From NCBI GenBank assembly GCA_000720845.1, contig JODU01000024.1, positions 1 through 64,000 on the forward strand: DNA of 64,000 nt, given 5' to 3'. The DNA comes from Kitasatospora aureofaciens (GTDB lineage Bacteria > Actinomycetota > Actinomycetes > Streptomycetales > Streptomycetaceae). The position numbers were made by a program, and so were the translations under genes. Each line of letters starts with the position of its first letter. The stretch's first letter is position 1. The notes under the pieces were generated by a model that saw only the letters and a list, made by a program, of their open reading frames with translations, did no database searches and was not told the DNA's origin. Below, piece after piece: positions 8,732 to 16,606 of this stretch.

Positions 8732-8984
8732 TGCCGTCACATCTCCCGTTCTACACTGCCGACCCAATACACACTATTTCGGACACGCCGCCCTGCCACC
8801 CGCGCGACAGGCCCGCTCCAGGGTGTCGGGCATTATCGCCCCATGTGCCGCGTTTCAGGACCGGTACAGCTTACGTTGTACAACTAACGGCCGTCCGTCG
8901 GGGTGCACCGCGCATCACAACAACACACCGATTGGGTTCAAGATTCCTGGGAACGCCAGGAGTTGACGTTTCCTTTGCAGACGC
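8670..8984. other. Intergenic promoter region of the hopanoid operon
   Basis: This 315-bp stretch lies between hpnC and the terminator of the exporter gene. It is the most A+T-rich sequence in the area and should hold the hopanoid promoter, read on the minus strand. Apart from the leader frame at its low-coordinate end I see no gene. A TTGTACAA palindrome lies at about 8876-8883. I could not pick a convincing -35/-10 pair. Confidence 0.5.
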
Positions 8985-9017
8985 GGGGCCCCGCCGGAAC
9001 AGTTCCGGCGGGGCCCC
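8985..9017 (-). terminator. Strong terminator of the exporter operon
   Basis: A perfect 16-bp inverted repeat, GGGGCCCCGCCGGAAC and its complement, is separated by a single base and lies 12 nt beyond the ABC ATPase stop codon. There is no T-run, as is usual for Streptomyces terminators. It separates the exporter cluster from the hopanoid operon. Confidence 0.85.
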
Positions 9018-9028
9018 GGCGTGTCGGG

Positions 9029-9817
9029 CTACTTGCCCGTGAACTTCTCGTACTCCTTGAGCACCTCGTCGGTCGGGCCGTCCATGCGCAGCTCGCCGCG
9101 CTCCAGCCACAGGACCCGGTTGCAGGTGTCGCGGATGGACTTGTTGTTGTGGCTGACCAGAAAGACGGTGCCGGCTTCCTTCTTCAGTTCCCGGATGCGC
9201 TCCTCGGAGCGGGTCTGGAACTTGCGGTCACCGGTGGCCAGGGCCTCGTCGATCATCAGGACGTCGTGGTCCTTGGCCGCGGCGATGGAGAAACGCAGCC
9301 GGGCGGCCATGCCGGAGGAGTAGGTGCGCATCGGCAGGGTGATGAAGTCGCCCTTCTCGTTGATGCCGGAGAAGTCGACGATGTCCTGGTAGCGCTCCTT
9401 GATCTGCTCACGGGTCATGCCCATCGCCAGTCCGCCGAGGATGACGTTCCGCTCGCCGGTCAGGTCGTTCATCAGGGCGGCGTTCACACCGAGCAGGGAG
9501 GGCTGGCCGTCGGTGTAGACCTTGCCGCGCTCGGCCGGCAGCAGGCCCGCGATGGCCCGCAGCAGCGTCGACTTGCCGGAGCCGTTGGAGCCGATCAGGC
9601 CGATGGCCTCGCCCCGGTACGCGGTGAAGGAGACCCCGCGCACGGCATGCACCTTGCGCACGCCCCGCGCCGCGTCGTCGGAGCCTCTCTTGAGCATGCG
9701 GCTCAGGGCGGCGGTGGCGCTGCCCTTGCCGGTCCTGGCGCCGTTGACGCGGTAGACGATGTGCAGTTCGTCCGCGATGACCGTCGGCACCCGCTGGTCC
9801 TGCTGCTGCTCAGCCAC
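9029..9817 (-). CDS. ABC-2 exporter ATPase, TagH/Wzt type
   Basis: Cytoplasmic ATPase of a polysaccharide/teichoic-acid-type ABC-2 exporter. The 262-residue protein has Walker A (GSNGSGKST), a YSSGMAAR signature in the form typical of TagH/KpsT/Wzt, Walker B (VLMIDEALATGD) and the switch histidine in FLVSHN. It lacks the long C-terminal carbohydrate-binding domain of some Wzt proteins. The GTG start at 9817 overlaps the permease gene by 8 nt. Together with the permease it should move a lipid-linked glycopolymer or glycolipid across the membrane. Substrate unknown. Confidence 0.88.
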   Translation of the reverse strand: MAEQQQDQRVPTVIADELHIVYRVNGARTGKGSATAALSRMLKRGSDDAARGVRKVHAVRGVSFTAYRGEAIGLIGSNGSGKSTLLRAIAGLLPAERGKVYTDGQPSLLGVNAALMNDLTGERNVILGGLAMGMTREQIKERYQDIVDFSGINEKGDFITLPMRTYSSGMAARLRFSIAAAKDHDVLMIDEALATGDRKFQTRSEERIRELKKEAGTVFLVSHNNKSIRDTCNRVLWLERGELRMDGPTDEVLKEYEKFTGK

Positions 9818-10739
9818 GGCCGTACCTCTCCTCCGCCTTCCAGAAGTACACGAAGCCGCCCACGGCGAGGACCACGGCCCAGCCGAGCGCGACCGCCCAC
9901 ACGTGCGGCGGCAGGTTCTCGGAGCCGTACCCGTCGATCAGCGCGAAGCGGATCAGGTCCATGTAGACGGCGGCCGGGTTCCACTGGAGCACGTCGGCGA
10001 GCCAGGCGGGCTTGTCCTCCAGCATGATCGGGATGGAGAACATGACGCCCGACGCGTACATCCAGGTCCGCATGATGAACGGCATCAGCTGGGCCAGGTC
10101 CGGCGTCTTGGCGCCCATGCGGGCCACGATGAGCGCCAGGCCCATGTTGAACAGGAACTGCAGGACGAGCGCCGGCAGGACCAGCAGCCAGGACAGCGAG
10201 GGGTAGCTGCCGAAGCCGATGACCACCGCGAACAGGACGATCATCGAGGCCAGCAGCTGCTGGAGCTGCTGGAGCGCGAACGAGATCGGCAGCGAGGCCC
10301 GCGGGAAGTGCAGCGCCCGCACCAGCCCGAGGTTGCCGGAGATGGCGCGCACGCCCGCCATCGCGGAGGACTGGGTGAAGGTGAAGACGAACACACCCGT
10401 CACCAGGAACGGGATGTACACGTCCTTGGGCATGCCCTTGCCCGCGTTCAGGATCAAGCCGAAGATCGCGAAGTAGACGAACGCGTTCAGCAGCGGGGTG
10501 GCCACCTGCCACAGCTGGCCGAGCTTCGCCTGGCTGTACTGGGCGGTCAGCTTCGCCTGGGAGAAGGCGAGGATGAAGTGCCGCCGCCCCCAGAGCTGAC
10601 GGACGTACTCCACGAGGGAAGGTCTGGCACCGCTCACGGTCAGCCCGTACTTGGCGGCGAGCCGGGCCGGTGTGAGGCCCTCGTCGGGCGACACGGGCTT
10701 GGTCATGGCGACCGTGCCGTCGTGCGTTGTCTCACTCAC
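9810..10739 (-). CDS. ABC-2 exporter permease, TagG/Wzm type
   Basis: Integral membrane partner of the ATPase. After a cytoplasmic N-terminus of about 65 residues it has six predicted membrane segments, starting near LLNAFVYFAIFGLIL, with the ABC-2 pattern of TagG, RfbA and Wzm. The GTG start at 10739 gives 309 residues. No good ribosome site is visible there or at the alternative ATG 10706. It follows the glycosyltransferase gene by 97 nt, where a TTTCG-AAGA-CGAAA inverted repeat and a GCCCC-GGGGC hairpin occur, so a separate promoter is possible. Confidence 0.87.
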   Translation of the reverse strand: MSETTHDGTVAMTKPVSPDEGLTPARLAAKYGLTVSGARPSLVEYVRQLWGRRHFILAFSQAKLTAQYSQAKLGQLWQVATPLLNAFVYFAIFGLILNAGKGMPKDVYIPFLVTGVFVFTFTQSSAMAGVRAISGNLGLVRALHFPRASLPISFALQQLQQLLASMIVLFAVVIGFGSYPSLSWLLVLPALVLQFLFNMGLALIVARMGAKTPDLAQLMPFIMRTWMYASGVMFSIPIMLEDKPAWLADVLQWNPAAVYMDLIRFALIDGYGSENLPPHVWAVALGWAVVLAVGGFVYFWKAEERYGRG

Positions 10740-10836
10740 TGGTGGATACTTTCGTCTTCGAAAATGCTCGGCCGCGCGGGCCTGCATGGACCTGGTTGCC
10801 CCGGTCGGGGCCGGAACGCTCTCGGGTACGAGCTTG

Positions 10837-11721
10837 TCAGATCACCGGGGGGCGGCCCAGCCGGGTCAGGCGCCACACCGTACGCCACCGCATGGGCCGG
10901 CGGGGACCGCACGGGGTGGCCCAGCCCTCGCGGAAGCCGCCGAACCAGGCCTTCAGGGCAGGTCGCGACGGCCGGCGCAGCAGGGTGAGCAGCATCCAGA
11001 CGCCGAGGTAGACCGGGACCAGCAGCGCGGGGAGGTTGCGGCGGGCGAGCCAGACGCGGTTGCGGGCGACCATGCGGTGGTAGACGGCGTGCCGGGAGGG
11101 CGCGGTCGTGGGGTGGTTCAGCACCATGTCGGACCGGTAGTCGATCATCCAGCCCGCGTCGAGGGCCCGCCAGGCCAGGTCGGTCTCCTCGTGGGCGTAG
11201 AAGAACGCGTCCGGCAGCCCGCCGACCTGGGTGAGGACGCGGGTGCGCACCGCGTTGGCGCCGCCGAGGAAGGTGGTGACCCGGGAGGAGCGCATCGGGT
11301 CGGAGGCGCGCAGCCGCGGGACGTGCCGGCGCTGGGTCTCGCCGGTGTCCGGGTCGGCGATGCGGAAGCTGATGATGCCCAGATCGTCGTCGGCCGCGAA
11401 GGCCTCGCGGCACAGCTCGGCGGTGTCGGTGCGGGCGAGCAGGCCGTCGTCGTCGAGGAAGAGCAGGATGTCGACGTCGCTGCCGCCCGGTCCGAAGGCC
11501 TCGATGCCGACGTTGCGGCCGCCGGGGATGCCCAGGTTCTCGGGCAGCTCGACGGTGCGCACGCCGTCCGGCACCTCCGGCACCGGAGAGCCGTTGCCGA
11601 CCACCACCACCTCGACCGGGTCGCCGTCCTGCCGGGCGACCGAGTCGAGCAGGGCGCGCAGTTCCTCGGGGCGGTTGCCCATCGTGATGACGACGGCGCC
11701 GACCTTCATGGGCGCGCTCAC
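10837..11721 (-). CDS. GT2-family glycosyltransferase
   Basis: GT-A fold glycosyltransferase of the rhamnosyl/galactofuranosyl-like GT2 group. The 294-residue protein starts with VGAVVITMGNRPEEL, has the nucleotide-sugar DXD-like motif FLDDDG and an acceptor-site EETDLAWRA motif. A hydrophobic stretch follows (LLVPVYLGVWMLLTLL), suggesting membrane contact. The GTG start at 11721 overlaps the preceding stop (GTGA) and has AGG 5 nt upstream; ATG 11709 is the alternative. The neighbours suggest it decorates or extends the product made by the two phosphotransferases. The sugar cannot be predicted. Confidence 0.85.
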   Translation of the reverse strand: MSAPMKVGAVVITMGNRPEELRALLDSVARQDGDPVEVVVVGNGSPVPEVPDGVRTVELPENLGIPGGRNVGIEAFGPGGSDVDILLFLDDDGLLARTDTAELCREAFAADDDLGIISFRIADPDTGETQRRHVPRLRASDPMRSSRVTTFLGGANAVRTRVLTQVGGLPDAFFYAHEETDLAWRALDAGWMIDYRSDMVLNHPTTAPSRHAVYHRMVARNRVWLARRNLPALLVPVYLGVWMLLTLLRRPSRPALKAWFGGFREGWATPCGPRRPMRWRTVWRLTRLGRPPVI

Positions 11722-12497
11722 TTCAGCCTGCTGGAGGCGAGGATGGACACCAGGTGCAGCAGGGTCTGCAACAGGGCGATGCCGGCGAGCACGGCGGTGC
11801 CGAGGCGGGTGAAGAACAGGTCGCCGCGCGCCTGGTCGACGATGGCGAGGACCAGGATCAGCAGGGACGCCTCGATGCCGAGGATCAGCCGGTGGAACTT
11901 GAGCGCCCCGGCGGCCCGGCGGGCCAGCGCCATGCCGGAGGAGCGGATCTCGGAGGCGGCCTCCTTGACCGGGGGCATCCCGTTCTGGTGCCGGGCGACG
12001 CCCACCAGGTCGGTCTCGGCCTTGATCAGGATGGCGCCGAGGGCGGCCAGGGTGCCGAGGAACGCCCACAGCCAGTCGATGCGTCCGGTGCCCCACAGGT
12101 CGGCGGCGCGCAGGCCGAGGCCGACCAGGACGGCGGCGTCGGTCAGGTAGGCGCCGACCCGGTCGAGGTAGACGCCACCGAGCGAGTACTGCTTCCGCCA
12201 GCGGGCGATCTCGCCGTCGACGCAGTCCAGCAGCAGGTACAGCTGGACCGCGACCACGCCGAGCACGGCGCCCCAGACGCCCGGCACCAGCAGCGCCGGG
12301 GCCGCGAGCACGCCGCAGACGGTCATCAGGTACGTGAGCTGGTTGGGCGTGATCCTGGTGTTCACCAGGTAGCGGTCGATCCGCAGCGAGACCTCACGCA
12401 TGTAGAGGCGTCCCGCCCAGTGCTCACCGCTGCGCCGGTCCTTGACCCCCGCGGGATGGACGACCGGGCGTAGTTCAGCTACCGATGGCCTTGACAT
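11718..12497 (-). CDS. CDP-alcohol phosphotransferase-like protein lacking one catalytic Asp
   Basis: Membrane enzyme family that transfers a phosphoalcohol from CDP to an acceptor alcohol. The 259-residue protein has most of the signature D-x2-DG-x2-AR-x8-G-x3-D-x3-D: D91, D94, G95, A98-R99, G108 and D112. The last position, normally the general-base aspartate, is A116 (codon at 12150-12152). Several membrane segments follow. It overlaps the dehydrogenase gene by 23 nt. It may be inactive and act as a partner of the larger phosphotransferase at 14273-16129, or belong to a subfamily with altered chemistry (inference). Confidence 0.85.
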   Translation of the reverse strand: MSRPSVAELRPVVHPAGVKDRRSGEHWAGRLYMREVSLRIDRYLVNTRITPNQLTYLMTVCGVLAAPALLVPGVWGAVLGVVAVQLYLLLDCVDGEIARWRKQYSLGGVYLDRVGAYLTDAAVLVGLGLRAADLWGTGRIDWLWAFLGTLAALGAILIKAETDLVGVARHQNGMPPVKEAASEIRSSGMALARRAAGALKFHRLILGIEASLLILVLAIVDQARGDLFFTRLGTAVLAGIALLQTLLHLVSILASSRLK

Positions 12498-13536
12498 AGT
12501 CGGCGTACAGGTCCTTGATCTGGTCGGTTTTCAGGTCGAGGTGCTCGAGGATCGTGTAACGGCCGGGCCGCGTCTGGGGGGCGAACTCCACGGCCCGGAA
12601 GAACTCCTCGGGGGTGAACCCGATCTCCTCGGGCAGCACCGGCAGCCCGTGCCGCCGCAGGACCCCGGCCATGTGGGCGGACTCCTCGTGGGCCCCGCGC
12701 AGGTACATCGCGAAGGCCGCGCCCAGGCCGCACTGCTCGCCGTGGGCGGCCGCGCGCTCGGGGAAGAGCAGGTCGAAGGCGTGGTTGATCTCGTGGCAGG
12801 CGCCCGAGGACGGCCGCGAGTCGCCGGAGACCGACATAGCGATGCCGCTGAGCACCAGCGCCTCGGCCAGCACCTGGAGGAACTCGTTGTCACCGATGCC
12901 GCCGGGGTGCCGGAGCACGGCCTCACCGGCCTGACGGGCCATCGCGGCGGCCAGGCCGTCGATCTTCTCGCCCTTGACCCGGTTGGCCAGCTCCCAGTCC
13001 GCGATCGCGGAGACGTTGGAGACGGCGTCGCCGATGCCGGCGCGCACGAAGCGGGCCGGGGCCGCGCGGATGACGTCCAGGTCGATGACGACGGCGATGG
13101 GGTTCGGCACACCGTAGGAGCCGCGGCCCGCGTCGTTGTCGAGGGTGGCGACCGGGGAGCACAGACCGTCGTGCGCGAGGTTGGTCGGCACGGCGACCAG
13201 CGGGAGGCCGATGCGCGCCGCCGCGAACTTGGCGCAGTCGATGATCTTGCCGCCGCCGAGGCCGACGACCGCGTCGTAGTGGCCGCCCTTCATGGCGCCG
13301 GCCAGCTTGATCGCGTCGTCCAGGGTGCCGCCGCCGACCTCGAACCAGTCGGCGCCGGGCAGCGAGGGGGCGACGCGCTCACGCAGCCGGGCGCCGGAGC
13401 CACCGCTGACGGCGACGGCGAGCTTGCCCGAGTGGGAGATGCGCTCGTCGGCGAGCACACACCCCAGGTCGTCGAGGGCACCCGCGCGGATGTCCACGAC
13501 GACCGGCGACGGGATGAGCCTCGTCAGTACTGGCAC
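12475..13536 (-). CDS. Iron-type alcohol dehydrogenase, glycerol-1-phosphate dehydrogenase-like
   Basis: The 353-residue NAD(P)- and metal-dependent dehydrogenase has GLGGGKIIDCAKFAA (dinucleotide motif) and VAVPTNLAHDGLCSPVA, a segment shaped like that of glycerol-1-phosphate dehydrogenases (EgsA/AraM). The metal-ligand histidines appear in GACHEINHAFD and AAAHGEQCG. The nearby cytidylyltransferase and CDP-alcohol enzymes fit a role in making or reducing a phosphorylated polyol such as sn-glycerol-1-phosphate (inference). The GTG start at 13536 overlaps the nucleotidyltransferase gene by 13 nt. Substrate specificity is not settled by sequence. Confidence 0.82.
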   Translation of the reverse strand: MPVLTRLIPSPVVVDIRAGALDDLGCVLADERISHSGKLAVAVSGGSGARLRERVAPSLPGADWFEVGGGTLDDAIKLAGAMKGGHYDAVVGLGGGKIIDCAKFAAARIGLPLVAVPTNLAHDGLCSPVATLDNDAGRGSYGVPNPIAVVIDLDVIRAAPARFVRAGIGDAVSNVSAIADWELANRVKGEKIDGLAAAMARQAGEAVLRHPGGIGDNEFLQVLAEALVLSGIAMSVSGDSRPSSGACHEINHAFDLLFPERAAAHGEQCGLGAAFAMYLRGAHEESAHMAGVLRRHGLPVLPEEIGFTPEEFFRAVEFAPQTRPGRYTILEHLDLKTDQIKDLYADYVKAIGS

Positions 13537-14276
13537 GCGATCTCCCTGCCCTTGGCGAGGTCGTCATGGTTGTCGATCTCGACCCACTTGACGTCGCCGA
13601 TCGGCGCCACGTCGACCTTGAAGCCGCGGTTGACGAGCTCCTGGTAGCCGTCCTCGTAGTACAGCTGCGGGTCGCGCTCGAAGGTGGCCTTCAGCGCGTC
13701 GGCCAGGTCGGCGGCGGCCTCACCCTCGATGAGGGTGACGCCGATGTACTCGCCGGTCGCCTCGGCCGGGTCCATCAGCTTGGTGATGCGCTGGACGCCC
13801 TTGTCGGGGTCGACGACGACCTTCATCTCCTCCTCGGCGAGGTTCTTCACCGTGTCGAGGGCGAGGATGATCTTCTTGCCGTCACCGCGGGCGGCGAGCA
13901 GGGTCTTCTCGACGGAGACCGGGTGGACGGTGTCGCCGTTGGCGAGGATCACGCCGTCCTTGAGGGCGTCACGGCCGCACCACAGGGAGTAGGCGTTGTT
14001 CCACTCCTCGGCCTTGTCGTTGTCGATGAGGGTGAGCTTGACGCCGTACTTGCGCTCCAGCTCCTCCTTGCGGTCGTACACGGCCTCCTTGCGGTAGCCG
14101 ACGATGATCCCGACCTCGGTCAGGCCGACCTCGGCGAAGTTCGCCAGGGTCAGGTCCAGCACCGTGATGCTGTCCTCCGCCCCCTCGGGGCCGACCGGCA
14201 CCAGTGCCTTGGGCAGGGTGTCGGTGTAGGGACGCAGACGCCGGCCGGCGCCGGCCGCCAGCACGAGGCCGATCAT
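13524..14276 (-). CDS. Sugar/polyol-phosphate nucleotidyltransferase (cytidylyltransferase-like)
   Basis: The 250-residue protein is a single GT-A-like nucleotidyltransferase domain that activates a phosphorylated alcohol with NTP. It begins with the signature LAAGAGRRLRPYTDTLPKAL (NTP binding, Lys for the phosphate) and has the metal aspartate in LANGDTV. The family includes phosphocholine and inositol-1-phosphate cytidylyltransferases, and the flanking CDP-alcohol phosphotransferases argue for CTP. The ATG at 14276 overlaps the upstream stop (ATGA). It probably makes the CDP-alcohol used by the neighbouring transferases. Confidence 0.86.
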   Translation of the reverse strand: MIGLVLAAGAGRRLRPYTDTLPKALVPVGPEGAEDSITVLDLTLANFAEVGLTEVGIIVGYRKEAVYDRKEELERKYGVKLTLIDNDKAEEWNNAYSLWCGRDALKDGVILANGDTVHPVSVEKTLLAARGDGKKIILALDTVKNLAEEEMKVVVDPDKGVQRITKLMDPAEATGEYIGVTLIEGEAAADLADALKATFERDPQLYYEDGYQELVNRGFKVDVAPIGDVKWVEIDNHDDLAKGREIACQY

Positions 14277-16129
14277 GCGGGTTCTCCTTCGTCGTGTACG
14301 GCGGGTGCGCCGACCTTGTGGGCGGCGACCCAGAAGCGGATGCTCTCGACGAGCACCACGAGTGCCACGGCCACGGCGAGGACCGTGAGCGCGACCTTGA
14401 ACTGTGTGGCGGTGAGCAGCACGGCCAGCACGCAGATCACCAGCGTGCGGCCCTCGTGCCCGCCGATCGTCCGCACCAGCCACTGCGGCGGCGCGCCCGC
14501 GTCGCCACGGATGCGGTAGACCGTGTCGTAGTGATGGTAGGCGACCGCGGCCACCAGCCCGAATGCCGCCGGAAGGGCCCCGTTCACGTCGGCTTTCGCG
14601 GCCAGTACCAGGACGGTGAGGTACTCGGCGGCCCGGAAGAACGGCGGGACCAGCCAGTCGAGGGCGCCCTTCAGCGGGCGGGCGACGGCGAGGGCCGAGG
14701 TCAGCACGTAGACGATCGCGGCGACGAGCGGCCAGGGGCCGCCGAAGTCGGTGAGGGCGGCGGTGGCGACGACGGCCGCCCCGCCGAGGAGGGCGACGGC
14801 GGGGGCGGTGACCGCGGGCAGCCGGCGGGCGGCGCCGCGCAGGCCCCGGGCGGCGGCCTCGGCGAGCGGTCCCGAGTCGGCGAGGTCGGCCAGCGCCTTC
14901 GCCGCCCGGTCGGTGCGGGTGGCCTTGCGGGTCAGCGAGCGCAGCACGCGGCCCGCCGTGGTGTACGTCGCGGCGAACGCGCAGCCGATCAGCAGGGCGT
15001 AGAAGGTGATCCGGGGCGTGGTGAGCGCGGTCAGGACGGCGATCATGGCCCAGCGTTCACCGATCGGCAGCACGATCATGCGGCGCACCCAGACCGTCCA
15101 GCCGACGCTGTCGAGCTTGTCGGAGAGGGCGGCGGTGGGGCTGGTGTTGGCGGCGGCGTCGTGGTTGGCCTCGTTGAAGGAGAAGTCGACGACGTGCCGG
15201 CAGGTCTGCAGGACCATGGCGCCGAGCGCGAGGGCCCATACGTCGTCATGGCCGCCGCGGGCGGCTCCGAGCGCGAGGCCCGCGTAGTAGGCGTACTCCT
15301 TGGCGCGGTCGAAGGTGGCGTCGAGCCAGGCGCCGAGGGTGGAGTACTGCAGGGAGTAGCGGGCGAGCTGTCCGTCGGTGCAGTCGAGGACGAAGGAGGC
15401 GATGAGCAGCACGCCGGCGGCGACGAAGCCGGCCCGGGTGCCGGTGGCGGCGCAGCCCGCCGCTATCAGCGCGGTGATCAGCGAGGCGGTGGTGACCTGG
15501 TTGGGTGTCAGCCCGCGCCGCGCGCACCAGCGGGCGATGTAGCGGGAGTAGGGGCTGATGAGGAAGGTGGTGACGAAGCCGTCGCGGGCCTTGACCGCCG
15601 ACTTCAGGCGTACGGCCTCGTCGTCGACGGCGGCGACGGCCTGCCGTGCCTCGTTGCGGGCCTGCGGGTCGGCGGGCACGGCGGCGACGAGGCTGCCCAG
15701 CTCGGGGCGGTGCACGTCGGCGCCGTCGGCGTCGAGGGCGGCGGTGATCCGGTCGGCGAGGCTGTCCACCTCCGCCACGCTCGGCTTCGCTCGCGCGGGG
15801 GCACCCCCATGCGCGGTGCCGCCGCCGGCGGAGTTCTCCCGGGCCATCGCGCGGGTCAGCGCCTGGCGGGCGGCGGGCTGGGCGGTCACGGCGCCCGGGA
15901 TCGCGGCGAGCGGGAATCGGGGGTCGGTGAGGCCGAGGCGCAGGGCGTGCGGGTGGCCCACGAAGCGGGCGTCGACCACGGCGACCCGCTCCTCGCCCGG
16001 GGCCCGGGCCAGGAGGGTCTCGGTGTCGGCGGCGCCAAGGGCGAGGTGCACGTCGAACCCCAGGGACCGCAGCTCGCTCTCGATCGACGAACCGGGGACC
16101 GGCTGACCGGTGAGGATGGCGGTCGGCAA
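14273..16129 (-). CDS. CDP-alcohol phosphotransferase with extra N- and C-terminal domains
   Basis: The 618-residue protein has three parts. Residues 1-180 form a soluble N-terminal domain I do not recognise. Residues about 185-400 are a CDP-alcohol phosphotransferase with the full signature (D249, D252, G253, A256-R257, G266, D270, D274). Residues about 430-618 are a hydrophobic C-terminal domain. It is first in the cluster. The only usable start in frame is TTG at 16129, with AGGGAG about 10 nt upstream, because a stop lies three codons before it. A common Streptomyces palindromic repeat is inserted in frame and codes for residues 107-119. Confidence 0.85.
   Translation of the reverse strand: MPTAILTGQPVPGSSIESELRSLGFDVHLALGAADTETLLARAPGEERVAVVDARFVGHPHALRLGLTDPRFPLAAIPGAVTAQPAARQALTRAMARENSAGGGTAHGGAPARAKPSVAEVDSLADRITAALDADGADVHRPELGSLVAAVPADPQARNEARQAVAAVDDEAVRLKSAVKARDGFVTTFLISPYSRYIARWCARRGLTPNQVTTASLITALIAAGCAATGTRAGFVAAGVLLIASFVLDCTDGQLARYSLQYSTLGAWLDATFDRAKEYAYYAGLALGAARGGHDDVWALALGAMVLQTCRHVVDFSFNEANHDAAANTSPTAALSDKLDSVGWTVWVRRMIVLPIGERWAMIAVLTALTTPRITFYALLIGCAFAATYTTAGRVLRSLTRKATRTDRAAKALADLADSGPLAEAAARGLRGAARRLPAVTAPAVALLGGAAVVATAALTDFGGPWPLVAAIVYVLTSALAVARPLKGALDWLVPPFFRAAEYLTVLVLAAKADVNGALPAAFGLVAAVAYHHYDTVYRIRGDAGAPPQWLVRTIGGHEGRTLVICVLAVLLTATQFKVALTVLAVAVALVVLVESIRFWVAAHKVGAPAVHDEGEPA
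15775..15810. repeat. Intragenic copy of a Streptomyces palindromic repeat
   Basis: The stretch contains CTCGGCTTCGCTCG followed by GCGGGGGCACCCCC. It is closely related to the copy at 25248-25296 and, from memory, to an element scattered in Streptomyces intergenic DNA. Here it lies inside an open frame without breaking it. Confidence 0.65.
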
Positions 16130-16606
16130 CCGAACTCACTCCCTGGTGCCGGCGCGTGGACGCCGGGCCTGTGCATGGTGGAGCGCCCGTGCCTGGGGCA
16201 CCCGGGCGGCATGTCGGCAGAGGTTATCGGATGCCGGGAACGCCGTGTTCACCGCCCGTTTGACGGTCGGTCCACGCCGCTTGCTCCCGCCTTTGCCGCG
16301 ATCATCATCGTGGATGCGGGGCCCGCCCCACAAACCGCGCTCCCAGACCGGGCATCGCGGACATCGCACAGTGTCGACGGTTGTTCGCACAGGGTCAGGG
16401 CGGTCCTCGGCGACCGGGTGCGCCGCGTGGCGGAGGCTGCGGCTCCGATTGCCTCCCGGCGCCCTGACCTGCGGAACGTTTTCGCAGGTCAGGGCAGATG
16501 ACAACGGTGTTCAGTGCCGCGTTGCCCGATACCCCCTACCCGTAGTTGACTGTCATCCGGGCGCCGGGGCACCGGACGCCGGTACGCACAGGGAGGCGGC
16601 TTTCTC
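16130..16606. other. Divergent intergenic region, 477 bp
   Basis: Separates the phosphotransferase cluster (minus) from the CDF exporter (plus). No gene is supported. It holds a perfect 13-bp inverted repeat at 16461-16495 and, at 16238-16258, GGGAAC followed about 16 nt later by GTTT, resembling an ECF-sigma promoter on the plus strand. TAACCT, a possible -10 for the minus-strand cluster, lies at about 16220-16225. These promoter readings are tentative. Confidence 0.5.
16461..16495. promoter_or_regulatory. Perfect 13-bp inverted repeat upstream of the CDF exporter
   Basis: GCCCTGACCTGCG and its exact complement are separated by 9 bases (GAACGTTTT). It lies 112 nt before the exporter start and 332 nt from the divergent gene. 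It could be an operator for a dimeric metal sensor or an RNA hairpin. No T-run follows. Confidence 0.55.

Noticed and set aside
8876..8883. TTGTACAA palindrome upstream of hpnC as regulator site
   Set aside because: Too short and unsupported by a second copy or nearby -10.
15246..16139. 297-codon frame starting with GTG 16139 (another frame of the phosphotransferase region)
   Set aside because: Has a better placed start codon than the TTG, but its product is Arg/Pro-rich without motifs. The TTG frame carries the CDP-alcohol signature.
16238..16258. GGGAAC-16-GTTT as an ECF sigma promoter
   Set aside because: Single, weak match about 350 nt from the nearest plus-strand gene; not strong enough for a separate feature.
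14204..16501. 765-codon open frame on the plus strand across the phosphotransferase gene
   Set aside because: Antisense shadow; Gly/Asp/Val/Arg-rich, no domain; the minus-strand product has clear catalytic motifs.
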